Below, piece by piece: positions 47,162 through 61,800 of a stretch of DNA of 64,000 bases (position 1 is its first letter; each line of letters opens with the position of its first letter). The notes beneath the pieces were generated by a model that searched no databases, was not told the DNA's origin, and worked only from the letters and a program-made list of their open reading frames with translations. The position numbers were made by a program, and so were the translations under genes. Source of the stretch: Siphonodentalium dalli (taxonomy: Eukaryota; Mollusca; Scaphopoda; Gadilida; Siphonodentaliidae); the NCBI GenBank assembly GCA_032622095.1, contig CP136061.1:253903582-253967581 (forward strand), written 5' to 3'.

Positions 47162-49720
47162 AACAAGCTTAATAATTAGTGTATACTAAGTCCAAATATA
47201 AGAATAGGAGCTAATATTTGTGTGATTCGTTCTTATTAATATACATGTACGAAAACACAGGGTATACTTTTGTGAAACTGAGAAAATGTACAATTGCTCG
47301 TCCTTGAATAACATCTAGTTCATATTGTGTGTGCATCAGGGGATTATATGACAGTAATTGCTTTGTCGCAGACTACCAAACGAGAGCGTTCAGATGTGAG
47401 CTCTATGTGTCTTCTGCGAAGAAGAATCGCATTGGCGGATTTCTACCAGACCTCTGCTTATTACATGCGATATATAGCGACTAGAGGTAAATTATGTTCA
47501 GGTTCGTACCAAAACAGAAACTGCTGTGGAGCTCTGGACAGCTCATATGTCAACTCACTGACTCCACACCCAAGATTTGCGAAAGCGTGGCTGATTTTGA
47601 TTGAGCTAGGATAGGAAGATAGCCTCATATAATGAGTTCAATTGGTATACATGTTTATTTGAGTTCCACATATATAGTTTTCTGGACATCGCATATACTG
47701 CAAGTTCGTTCCGTGTATGATCCCCATCTTCGTGTGCAGAACTTATGCACTTATGTCATATTTGTCACATGTGTTATCGAAGTTCTTTCATGCTTGCGTT
47801 ATGCGGTCTCATCAAAATGTCATACAAAAAACATATTCACACCAAATTTTCTTTAAATGCCTGCATTTCTGTAATTGTATCGCCATGTTCCAAATAAAAT
47901 TGATAATAATTTCTCGAACCAATGCACAGTTCGACTTGGCTGTAGAGGCAATTCAATTCACCAAGATGTTGAGGTACATGTATTACTATTGGGTGGAAAG
48001 TTTGTAGTATTCTTTCCAGATGTTTTATACAGGAACATTTGATATCCCACTACAATGAAATCAGGTCTGCAGAAAACTCAGGTCGTTAAACGTTGTAATC
48101 TTATGCCTTCCTGAGCAATAGTTGAAGTAAATTTCAGTTATGGACTCTTCAAATAGCTAACAATCCACAATATTCTCTCAATTCAAGCATAACATTGTTA
48201 TCTATTACTTCCAACTTTTGCGAAGTATCTATATTCCAAGCTTGTTATTGGCCTACTTGTGGGTCCGACTATTATGGTTGTACGGTTTGCCAGCAAATTC
48301 TAGAAACTACATTTGTTCGATATACAATTAAAGGATTTCGTTCGAGATTGCGGGGTTTTTGTGATTCGAAGATCTTTACTTTCTGTGAACTAACAGTTGA
48401 TGTATAATGGTAATGAATGTCCCCATGTGGACGTTTTGCAAGAAATCTTAATAAACGTTCCATTAAATGATCTTGATGACCCGTCACTGTATTCATTACA
48501 TCGATGCACCATCATATGGCATGGACCAAAGACGAGCTTCTGGTGTTTCGATGAGGTATGTCATCACTACATATCCAGGCACTAGGCATAGGCATTTTGA
48601 TTTCACGATATGTTTTCGTTGACAACCAGGAAGAAGTTGAGGAGCCGTTATTGTCACTTGCTGGACTCGACATGGAGAATGATAAACCTTAGGCTATTTT
48701 TGCCCGATACTGATGTTTTGACATATGCTAAAGTAAACTGACAAGCATTAGCTCCGTTATGTGCACAGTTCTGTTAGACTACATCGAAGTGAATATGCAA
48801 TGTATCTGCTATGAGGTCAGCGGCCGTATTGACATTTATTTATTAAATCTGTATTATGGACTCTCTATTCCACAACCGAAGCAAACATTCTATATGGAGT
48901 CTCTGATATGCAGTCGGAGAGTTTTGTGGTGAGCTCTGTTAGCTTGTGAGATGAGTTTGTAATTCAACTGTAGTTGCTGGGTTGATATACTACCATCAAT
49001 GTGACAATCTATTGGACGAAGTAACAAGAGTGGTACATGTGCTGACTCACGTCTTGATAAGTGTGACAATGTCTCAACTATTCAAACGAATTTCGGGTGA
49101 TGAAACACATATATGCCAAAAACAAGAAACTGAACAATGCAATCTCCCCTTATTGTATCTTATTAGACACAACTGTTTCATAATTAGATACGAAATAATG
49201 TTTGCACTAACATGTAATGCCTGTGTATTTCTAAGTTGAGCAATTATATTTCCCGGTGGCAGTATGATAGCAATGCAACTTCGACGTCGATGAAGTCAAG
49301 GTGTTATATTTTTCCCGAATCTTCTAAATTTGTGTGGCCAGGCGAAATCAACGTGGTCAACAATTCATCAAGAATAGGCAACGAATAAAGCAGATCTGCC
49401 CCAAACGAAATAATATAGCCATAAAGTTGGATTTCTGTCTGTATTATGACTGCAGGGATTCTTTTGCGTTCGAGTACTCGTTATGCTTTTATAATGATAC
49501 AGTCAGCACATATCCGGTTTGACTTCCTTCCCAGGAAACGGGCAGGATCGTTTAAATTATATTGGGCAATTTCATGTTAGGTTTCTAAGAGTCCATTCTG
49601 ATATATTCTCGATTATAAACAAACTATGTTTGGTCAAACATAGTCACAATATACCTTAACATGGTAGTATCTAATTTAGATTGGGCGAATATGTCCAACT
49701 CCTTTGCTAAATGCCGTTTG
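47061..49720. other. Central region of the 5.5-kb foldback
   Basis: About 2.6 kb unlike the arms, less repetitive. An (AT)n run is at 47112-47159. Plus-strand frames of 60-96 codons (47327-47614, 47717-48007, 48195-48407, 48397-48585, 48982-49239) lie in series and could be remains of an interrupted transposase or host gene, but I see no catalytic motif. Confidence 0.35.
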
Positions 49721-51146
49721 AGAAATAAACATTTGTCACATTTTATAACTGTGAGTTTTCGCGGTCATTCTGGCGACCATCTTGGGTCAAATAGATCAAT
49801 GTCGAGTGTAATTGAATGACACTAACGATATTTACAACTGTGTACACTTTTGTTTATTTTATTATGCCTATTTCTGTCCAATGTTAATCTAGAACCTCGA
49901 GAAGCAAATTTATTTGTGAAATTACATAGCGCATTATTTAATTTGCATTTTTCGGAGTATGGACAACAATTAGACACAAATTACAGCATAATATTTGGTG
50001 TCATGACTGATAAAAACAAAGACAAGTCCTACTCGCCACAGTTTACAATTAACCGAAAATGATGTAAGGGGCATGTGTAACAATTCAACACATTTCTATA
50101 TTTCAGTCGCCATTTTGACAGCCATCTTGGTTTTTTTTATCAATCTTGTTCTTTCAAAAGGAAGCTTGGTGCAATTTTATCATTGTCGTAGAAACATTTT
50201 TCATTTTCTGTGTTAAATTTTCTTCCTCACTCAGTGCCCATTCTGCAATTTTGTGTGGCTGCCATGAAGATGATTTGACTTAATTTCCGTGGTATAATTC
50301 TGTTGAATTCTCGGGTATAAGCAGCTATATGGTTCACCAAATTTACAAATCATTCCATAAGTCGATGGATGTCCGCGAAAAAGTATCACATATTCACATA
50401 TATTTACTTTTCCCCAACACATGAGTGATATCAATAAAAATTGGACAGATGTTGGTGATTTCTCCATTTTGGCAGCCATCTTGGCCGCCATCTTAAACGA
50501 AAATGCACTATTTTCAGTCTAACTATATGGCAATTCACATATTTAAAACATTTTTTACATTATCTTCATCAAATTCAGTTATTTTCTGTTCAACTCTTGG
50601 CTAGAATCACATAATTAAATTTGGTTAACTTTCATAGCCCATTTTTGAATTCACATTCTAAAGATAGCTGGCAGGAATGAGATCCGAAATATGACATATT
50701 ATGTTGTAGAAATGGTTGGATACTAGAATTTATTCAAATTTAGGTCTTTATTCGTTACAAATTTCAAACATCGGTTAATGATTCAAGAGGAAAGTGTGAA
50801 AAATCATCAATTTTCCGAATTTTGGTCGCCATTTTGGCGGCCATCTTGGTTTATGGTGGCCACTTTTTCTGTCAAATGGAAGTATGGGGTATTAGTTTCA
50901 CGTCAGTGGTGAGATAATCAAATTTCTATAATAAATTTACAAGTAGATATTAATCAAACTGACTCAGTGCATACTGTGAAATTGTGTATGGCGGCCATCT
51001 TGATGACGTCATACATCCACCCAGTCGCGACCCCAAGGTGTCTAACATTTGTTTTCTGGTGTCTGAGATATCAAGCAACGTCATTGGCATAGTCGCTATA
51101 TTTCTTCACAAAGTGCACACGGGAGTACATAAGAGCCTCTACTAAT
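49721..51146 (-). repeat. Right arm of 5.5-kb foldback, about four 350-bp units
   Basis: Reverse complement of the left arm at moderate identity. The GGCGGCCATCTTGG-type motif recurs near 49770, 50108, 50466, 50826 and 50990; TGACGTCA is at 51004-51011. Confidence 0.8.
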
Positions 51147-52647
51147 AGTGAAATAACCGTCCATTAAGTTCGTTGTTGAGCGTCCGTTAATAAAATAATT
51201 GATTGTTCCGTAGTTAGCTAAGTGCGTGCTGGAAACCGCCTCGAGAGTTTGAACCTAAAGCGGCTTAAATTACCACTTTATCAACTGTGTTGAAAGAAAA
51301 GATCACTCGATCTTTTCGACCATCCCGGGCGCATGCGCCCAACTACTCTCTTTATTATACAACTTTATCAATAAGATTTTCGGATTATATCTTGCAATAC
51401 ATTGGTTAATGCATAGCTGCATGACTATACATCGCTGCATGTATGTACTTCATTGAAAGTACCCAAGTGACCGTAACGAAGTTCACCAATTAACCCTTAC
51501 TCGTTCACGTCGGACGGGTATCGCAAACTCGCTACTGTATACCCACTGAGAGGAACATATACAAGAAAACCATAGTCAGAAATGGTAACGCCCTCAAGAT
51601 CATATTATTAGGAATGGTTTCATGAATGCACCACCTCATAATTCCATTAAAACAACTTATCCTTCAAATTATAAACAAAACTACGACTTAGCACTGGAGG
51701 TGTCTCATTCACCACACCAGAAAGCCTCGAAAGGCGGACCAAAAATCTACTAAGCGGATTAAATACACCCCGATACTATCATACTTCGCAATACGACCTT
51801 TAGTCTTCATTCTAACTGAGACATACTTCGTCAGCAAATTTAGCTGTTATATTATGCATTGTGTTCCCGCCATACAATCTTCAAGGGTAGCCCAGACATC
51901 GGTGAATACATACAACCTGAAAAAAGTCTAACCGGTACACAATATAGGTAGTACATTTTTAACAGCCAATACGCCAAGGATTTGATAGCAAACAATATGT
52001 ACTCGGGGTTCACGATTAGATGGCTAGTGGAATCTAATCGCGAGCACAGGTGGCACGTGTTGTACGATTGAATATCAGAACGTAGGGTATCATACAATCC
52101 CATATCCCATAATATGTCAAATATAGCGAATTATCGAAATATGAAATACAATGAAAAAGCGAAATAGGAAAATACAGCGAAATAGCGGAATAAAAAATGC
52201 AGCGAAATGGCGAAATAACGGAGATATTTGAACAAGTGTTTTTTGACGAAATAACGGAAATATTTAAAGAAGTGTTTTAAAGAGCGTAACCCAAACCTGC
52301 CCCAAGACCACCCACCCTATAAAAGAATTTGACTTATATTTCACCGGAGTTGATCTATTGTGGTGTTGCAATTTCTCATACAAATCGCCGTTATTTAGTA
52401 AAGGTACCTTCTTTATAGAGTTATTACCATTCAGATTAAATATGATAGTCAATCGAAACCACGCGTGCCTCCCGTGGTCGCGATTGTATGCCAATAGCCA
52501 TCTAATCGTGAACCCCGATATGTTATATTTTGGTAGTCAAGCGTGTGCGTAATATGTGCTTTTAATCAAAGTTACCCCATATCTCATATGACATCGTCAG
52601 ATCAGCCTCGCAGTATACACTCCAGAGGCGTAATAAAACTTTGTGGG

Positions 52648-52650
<3 letters not shown>
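51147..52650. other. Region with an inverted repeat, no gene
   Basis: About 51955-52090 and 52430-52565 are inverted copies sharing CGGGGTTCACGATTAGATGG. Between them is a low-complexity GCGAAATA-rich stretch (52120-52260). Small palindromes occur at about 51300 (AAAAGATCACTCGATCTTTT) and GGGCGCATGCGCCC. No coding sequence recognised. Confidence 0.6.
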
Positions 52651-52689
<39 letters not shown>

Positions 52690-52690
52690 G

Positions 52691-52728
<38 letters not shown>

Positions 52729-52748
52729 AGAGGGGGAGAGAGAGAGAG
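52651..52748. repeat. GA microsatellite
   Basis: Nearly pure (GA)n interrupted by GGGGGACACACAC. It gives spurious Arg-Glu frames. Confidence 0.95.
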
Positions 52749-52842
52749 TCCGTTATAAACTGGGGATGAGTTGTAGATTCTCTTTGTTACATGATACATG
52801 CCGTGAACATAATTGTTGGCGGAATCAATGCCGTGATTGAAA

Positions 52843-55800
52843 CCTGATAAGTATTACGAACAGCTTATATGGTCTCACAATGAACTACTACTGATACGAA
52901 TTGCGAATAGCTAATATTAGTCGCATACTGAACTACTACTGATAAGAATTACGAAATAGCTAATAGCAGTCGCATAATGAACTAATACATATATGAATTG
53001 CGAAATATAGCTTATATTAGTCGCATAATGAACAACTACTGATAAGAATTACGAATAGCTTATTGTAGTCGCATAATGAACTACTACTGATACGAATAGC
53101 TTATAGTAGTATCACAATGAACTACTACTGATACGAATAGCTTATAGTAGTATCACAATGAACTACTACTGATACGAATAGCTTATAGTAGTATCACACT
53201 GAACTACTACTGATACTAATAGCTTATAGTAGTATCACACTGAACTACTACTGATACTAATAGGTTATAGTAGTATCACACTGAACTACTACTGATACTA
53301 ATAGCTTATAGTAGTATCACAATGAACTACTACTGATACTAATAGCTTATAGTAGTATCACACTGAACTACTACTGATACTAATAGCTTATAGTAGTATC
53401 ACAATGAACTACTACTGATACTAATAGGTTATAGTAGTATCACACTGAACTACTACTGATACTAATAGCTTATAGTAGTATCACAATGAACTACTGATAC
53501 GAATAGCTTATAGTAGTATCACACTGAACTACTACTGATACTAATAGGTTATAGTAGTATCATAATGAACTACTACTGATACGAATAGCTTATAGTAGTA
53601 TCACAATGAACTACTACTGATACTAATAGGTTATAGTAGTATCACACTGAACTACTACTGATACTAATAGCTTATAGTAGTATCACAATGAACTACTGAT
53701 ACGAATAGCTTATAGTAGTATCACACTGAACTACTACTGATACTAATAGGTTATAGTAGTATCATAATGAACTACTACTGATACTAATAGCTTATAGTAG
53801 TATCACAATGAACTACTACTGATACTAATAGGTTATAGTAGTATCATAATGAACTACTACTGATACGAATAGCTTATAGTAGTATCACAATGAACTACTA
53901 CTGATACGAATAGCTTATAGTAGTATCACAATGAACTACTACTGATACGAATAGCATATAGTAGTATCACAATGAACTACTACTGATACGAATAGGTTAT
54001 AGTAGTATCACACTGAACTACTACTGATACTAATAGATTATAGTAGTATCATAATGAACTACTACTGATACGAATAGGTTATAGTAGTATCACAATGAAC
54101 TACTACTGATACGAATAGGTTATAGTAGTATCATAATGAACTACTACTGATACGAATAGGTTATAGTAGTATCACAATGAACTACTACTGATACTAATAG
54201 GTTATAGTAGTATCATAATGAACTACTACTGATACGAATAGGTTATAGTAGTATCACAATGAACTACTACTGATACGAATAGGTTATAGTAGTATCACAA
54301 TGAACTACTACTGATACGAATAGGTTATAGTAGTATCATAATGAACTACTACTGATACGAATAGGTTATAGTAGTATCACAATGAACTACTACTGATACT
54401 AATAGGTTATAGTAGTATCATAATGAACTACTACTGATACGAATAGGTTATAGTAGTATCACAATGAACTACTACTGATACGAATAGGTTATAGTAGTAT
54501 CACAATGAACTACTACTGATACGAATAGGTTATAGTAGTATCATAATGAACTACTACTGATACTAATAGGTTATAGTAGTATCACAATGAACTACTACTG
54601 ATACTAATAGCTTATAGTAGTATCACAATGAACTACTACTGATACGAATAGGTTATAGTAGTATCACAATGAACTACTACTGATACGAATAGGTTATAGT
54701 AGTATCATAATGAACTACTACTGATACGAATAGGTTATAGTAGTATCACAATGAACTACTACTGATACTAATAGCTTATATTAGTATCACAATGAACTAC
54801 TACTGATACGAATAGGTTATAGTAGAATCACAATGAACTACTACTGATACTAATAGCTTATAGTAGTATCACAATGAACTACTACTGATACTAATAGCTT
54901 ATAGTAGTATCACAATGAACTTCTACTGATACGAATAGCTTATAGTAGTATCACACTGAACTACTACTGATACTAATAGATTATAGTAGTATCACACTGA
55001 ACTACTACTGATACTAATAGATTATAGTAGTATCACAATGAACTACTACTGATACTAAAAGCTTTTAGTTGTATCACAATGAACTACTACTGATACGAAT
55101 AGGTTATAGTAGTATCACAACGAACTTCTACTGATACTAATAGGTTATAGTAGTATCACAATGAACTTCTACTGATACTAATAGGTTATAGTAGTATCAC
55201 ACTGAACTACTACTGATACTAATAGCTTATAGTAGTATCACAATGAACTACTACTGATACGAATAGGTTATAGTAGTATCACAATGAACTACTACTGATA
55301 CGAATAGGTTATAGTAGTATCACAATGAACTACTACTGATACTAATAGGTTATAGTAGTATCACAATGAACTACTACTGATACTAATAGGTTATAGTAGT
55401 ATCACAATGAACTACTACTGATACGAATAGCTTATAGTAGTATCACAATGAACTACTACTGATACTAATAGCTTATAGTAGTATCACAATGAACTACTAC
55501 TGATACTAATAGCTTATAGTAGTATCACAATGAACTACTACTGATACGAATAGCTTATAGTAGTATCACAATGAACTACTACTGATACGAATAGCTTATA
55601 GTAGTACCATAATGAACTACTACTGATACGAATAGGTTATAGTAGTATCACACTGAACTACTACTGATACTAATAGCTTATAGTAGAATCACAATGAACT
55701 ACTACTGATACGAATAGCTTATAGTAGTATCACAATGAACTACTACTGATACGAATAGGTTATAGTAGTATCACAATGAACTACTACTGATACTAATAGC

Positions 55801-58800
55801 TTATAGTAGTATCACAATGAACTACTACTGATACTAATAGGTTATAGTAGTATTATAATGAACTACTACTGATACTAATAGCTTATAGTAGTATCACAAT
55901 GAACTACTACTGATACGAATAGGTTATAGTAGTATCACAATGAACTACTACTGATACTAATAGCTTATAGTAGTATCACAATGAACTACTACTGATACGA
56001 ATAGCTTATAGTAGTATCACAATGAACTACTACTGATACGAATAGCTTATAGTAGTATCACAATGAACTACTACTGATACTAATAGATTATAGTAGTATC
56101 ACAATGAACTACTACTGATACTAATAGATTATATTAGTATCACAATGAACTACTACTGATACTAATAGATTATAGTAGTATCACAATGAACTACTACTGA
56201 TACTAATAGATTATAGTAGTATCACAATGAACTAATACTGATACGGATAGCTTATAGTAGTATCACAATGAACTACTACTGATACGGATAGATTATAGTA
56301 GTATCACAATGAACTACTACTGATACTAATAGCTTATAGTAGTATCACAATGAACTACTGATACGAATAGCTTATAGTAGAATCACAATGAACTACTACT
56401 GATACGAATAGCTTATAGTAGTATCACAATGAACTACTACTGATACGAATAGCTTATAGTAGTATCACAATGAACTACTACTGATACGAATAGCTTATAG
56501 TAGTATCACAATGAACTACTACTGATACGAATAGGTTATAGTAGTATCACAATGAACTACTACTGATACTAATAGCTTATAGTAGTATCACAATGAACTA
56601 CTACTGATACGAATGGGTTATAGTAGTATCACAATGAACTACTACTGATACTAATAGCTTATAGTAGTATCACAATGAACTACTACTGATACTAATAGCT
56701 TATAGTAGAATCACAATGAACTACTACTGATACTAATAGCTTATAGTAGTATCACAATGAACTACTACAGATACTAATAGCTTATATTAGTATCACAATG
56801 AACTACTACTGATACTAATAGCTTATATTAGTATCACAATGAACTACTATTGATACTAATAGGTTATAGTACTATCACAATGAACTACTACTGATACGAA
56901 TAGCTTATAGTACTATCACAATGAACTACTACTGATACGAATAGGTTATAGTAGTATCACGATGAACTACTACTGATACTAATAGGTTACAGTAGTATCA
57001 CAATGAACTACTACTGATACTAATATATTATAGTAGTATCACAATGAACTACTGATACGAATAGCTTATAGTAGTATCACAATGAACTACTACTGATACG
57101 AATAGGTTATAGTAGAATCACAATGAACTACTACTGATACTAATAGTTTATAGTAGTATCACAATGAACTACTACTGATACTAATAGGTTATAGTAGTAT
57201 CACAATGAACTACTACTGATACGAATAGCTTATAGTAGTATCACAATGAACTACTACTGATACGAATAGCTTATAGTAGAATCACAATGAACTACTACTG
57301 ATACTAATAGATTATAGTAGTATCACAATGAACTACTACTGATACTAATAGCTTATAGTAGTATCACAATGAACTACTACTGATATGAATAGGTTATAGT
57401 AGTATCACAATGAACTACTACTGATACGAATAGCTTATAGTAGTATTATAATGAACTACTACTGATACTAATAGCTTATAGTACTATCACAATGAACTAC
57501 TACTGATACTAATAGGTTATAGTAGTATCACACTGAACTACTACTGATACTAATAGGTTATAGTAGTATCACAATGAACTACTACTGATACTAATAGGTT
57601 ATAGTACTATCACAATGAACTACTACTGATACTAATAGGTTATAGTAGTATCACAATGAACTACTACTGATACGAATAGCTTATAGTAGTATCACAATGA
57701 ACTACTACTGATACGAATAGCTTATAGTAGAATCACAATGTACTACTACTGATACTAATAGGTTATAGTAGTATCACAATGAACTACTACTGATACTAAT
57801 AGGTTATAGTAGTATTACAATGAACTACTACTGATACTAATAGCTTATAGTAGTATCACAATGAACTACTACTGATACGAATAGCTTATAGTAGAATCAC
57901 AATGTACTACTACTGATACGAATAGCTTATAGTAGTATTACAATGAACTACTACTGATACTAATAGCTTATAGTAGTATTATAATGAACTACTACTGATA
58001 CGAATAGCTTATAGTAGTATCACAATGAACTACTACTGATACTAATAGCTTATAGTAGTATCACAATGAACTACTACTGATACGAATAGGTTATAGTAGT
58101 ATCACAATGAACTACTACTGATACTAATAGCTTATAGTAGTATCACAATGAACTACTACTGATACTAATAGGTTATAGTAGTATCACACTGAACTACTAC
58201 TGATACGAATAGGTTATAGTAGTATCACAATGAACTACTACTGATACGAATAGCTTATAGTAGTATCACAATGAACTACTACTGATACGAATAGCTTATA
58301 GTAGTATCACAATGAACTACTACTGATACGAATAGCTTATAGTAGAATCACAATGTACTATTACTGATACTAATAGCTTATAGTAGTATCACAATGAACT
58401 ACTACTGATACTAATAGCTTATAGTAGTATCACAATGAACTACTGATGCGAATAGCTTATAGTAGTATCACAATGAACTACTACTGATACTAATAGGTTA
58501 TAGTAGTATCACAATGAACTACTACTGATACTAATAGGTTATAGTAGTATCACAATGAACTACTACTGATACTAATAGCTTATAGTAGTATCACAATGAA
58601 CTACTACTGATACTAATAGCTTATAGTAGTATCACAATGAACTACTACTGATACTAATAGGTTATAGTAGTATCACAATGAACTACTACTGATACGAATA
58701 GCTTATAGTAGAATCACACTGAACTACTACTGATACTAATAGGTTATAGTAGTATCACAATGAACTACTACTGATACTAATAGGTTATAGTAGTATCACA

Positions 58801-61800
58801 ATGAACTACTACTGATACGAATAGCTTATAGTAGTATCACAATGAACTACTACTGATACGAATAGCTTATAGTAGAATCACACTGAACTACTACTGATAC
58901 TAATAGGTTATAGTAGTATCACAATGAACTACTACTGATACGAATAGCTTATAGTAGTATCACAATGAACTACTGATACGAATAGCTTATAGTAGTATCA
59001 CAATGAACTACTACTGATACTAATAGCTTATAGTAGTATCACAATGAACTACTACTGATACTAATAGCTTATAGTAGTATCACAATGAACTACTACTGAT
59101 ACGAATAGCTTATAGTAGTATCACAATGAACTACTACTGATACTAATAGCTTATAGTAGTATCACAATGAACTACTACTGATACTAATAGGTTATAGTAG
59201 TATCACAATGAACTACTACTGATACTAATAGGTTATAGTAGTATCACAATGAACTACTACTGATACTAATAGGTTATAGTAGTATCACAATGAACTACTA
59301 CTGATACTAATAGCTTATAGTAGTATCACAATGAACTACTACTGATACTAATAGGTTATAGTAGTATCACAATGAACTACTACTGATACGAATAGCTTAT
59401 AGTAGTATCACAATGAACTACTACTGATACTAATAGGTTATAGTAGTATCACAATGAACTACTACTGATACTAATAGCTTATAGTAGTATCACAATGAAC
59501 TACTACTGATACGAATAGCTTATAGTAGTATCACAATGAACTACTGATACGAATAGCTTATAGTAGTATCACAATGAACTACTACTGATACTAATAGCTT
59601 ATAGTAGTATCACAATGAACTACTACTGATACTAATAGCTTATAGTAGTATCACAATGAACTACTACTGATACGAATAGCTTATAGTAGTATCACAATGA
59701 ACTACTACTGATACGAATAGGTTATAGTAGTATCACAATGAACTACTACTGATACTAATAGGTTATAGTAGTATCACAATGAACTACTACTGATACGAAT
59801 AGCTTATAGTAGTATCATAATGAACTACTACTGATACTAATAGGTTATAGTAGTATCACAATGAACTACTACTGATACTAATAGGTTATAGTAGTATCAC
59901 AATGAACTACTACTGATACTAATAGGTTATAGTAGTATCATAATGAACTACTACTGATACTAATAGGTTATAGTAGTATCACAATGAACTACTACTGATA
60001 CTAATAGCTTATAGTAGTATCACAATGAACTACTACTGATACGAATAGCTTATAGTAGTATCACAATGAACTACTGATACGAATAGCTTATAGTAGTATC
60101 ACAATGAACTACTACTGATACTAATAGCTTATAGTAGTATCACAATGAACTACTACTGATACGAATAGCTTATAGTAGTATCACAATGAACTACTACTGA
60201 TACGAATAGCTTATAGTAGTATCACAATGAACTACTACTGATACTAATAGCTTATAGTAGTATCACAATGAACTACTACTGATACTAATAGCTTATAGTA
60301 GTATCACAATGAACTACTACTGATACTAATAGCTTATAGTTGTATCACAATGAACTACTACTGATACTAATAGCTTATAGTAGTATCACACTGAACTACT
60401 ACTGATACGAATAGCTTATAGTAGTATCACAATGAACTACTACTGATACGAATAGGTTATAGTAGTATCACAATGAACTACTACTGATACGAATAGCTTA
60501 TAGTACTATCACAATGAACTACTACTGATGCGAATAGGTTATAGTAGTATCACAATGAACTACTACTGATACTAATAGCTTATAGTAGTATCACAATGAA
60601 CTACTACTGATACGAATAGGTTATAGTAGTATCACAATGAACTACTACTGATACGAATAGCTTATAGTAGTATCACAATGAACTACTACTGATACGAATA
60701 GCTTATAGTAGTATCACAATGAACTACTACTGATACTAATAGCTTATAGTAGTATCACAATGAACTACTACTGATACTAATAGGTTATAGTAGTATCACA
60801 CTGAACTACTACTGATACTAATAGCTTATAGTAGTATCACAATGAACTACTACTGATACGAATAGGTTATAGTAGTATCACAATGAACTACTACTGATAC
60901 TAATAGCTTATAGTAGTATCACAATGAACTACTGATACGAATAGCTTATAGTAGTATCACAATGAACTACTACTGATACTAATAGATTATAGTAGTATCA
61001 CAATGAACTACTACAGATACTAATAGGTTATAGTAGTATCACAATGAACTACTACTGATACGAATAGCTTATAGTAGTATCACAATGAACTACTACTGAT
61101 ACGAATAGGTTATAGTAGTATCACAATGAACTACTGATACTAATAGGTTATAGTAGTATCACAATGAACTACTGATACGAATAGCTTATAGTAGTATCAC
61201 AATGAACTACTACTGATACGAATAGCTTATAGTAGTATCACAATGAACTACTACTGATACGAATAGGTTATAGTAGTATCACAATGAACTACTGATACGA
61301 ATAGCTTATAGTACTATCACAATGAACTACTACTGATACGAATAGGTTATAGTAGTATCACAATGAACTACTACTGATACGAATAGCTTATAGTAGTATC
61401 ACAATGAACTACTACTGATACGAATAGGTTATAGTAGTATCACAATGAACTACTACTGATACTAATAGCTTATATTAGTATTATAATGAACTACTACTGA
61501 TACGAATAGGTTATAGTAGTATCACAATGAACTACTACTGATACTAATAGCTTATATTAGTATCACAATGAACTACTACTGATACTAATAGCTTATAGTA
61601 GTATCACAATGAACTACTACTGATACGAATAGCATATATTAGTATCATAATGAACTACTACTGATACTAATAGCTTATAGTAGTATCACAATGAACTACT
61701 GATACGAATAGGTTATAGTAGTATCACAATGAACTACTACTGATACTAATAGATTATAGTAGTATTATAATGAACTACTACTGATACTAATAGGTTATAG

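Noticed and set aside
52543-52840. Arg-Glu and Ser-Leu repeat proteins
   Set aside because: Translation of the GA microsatellite.
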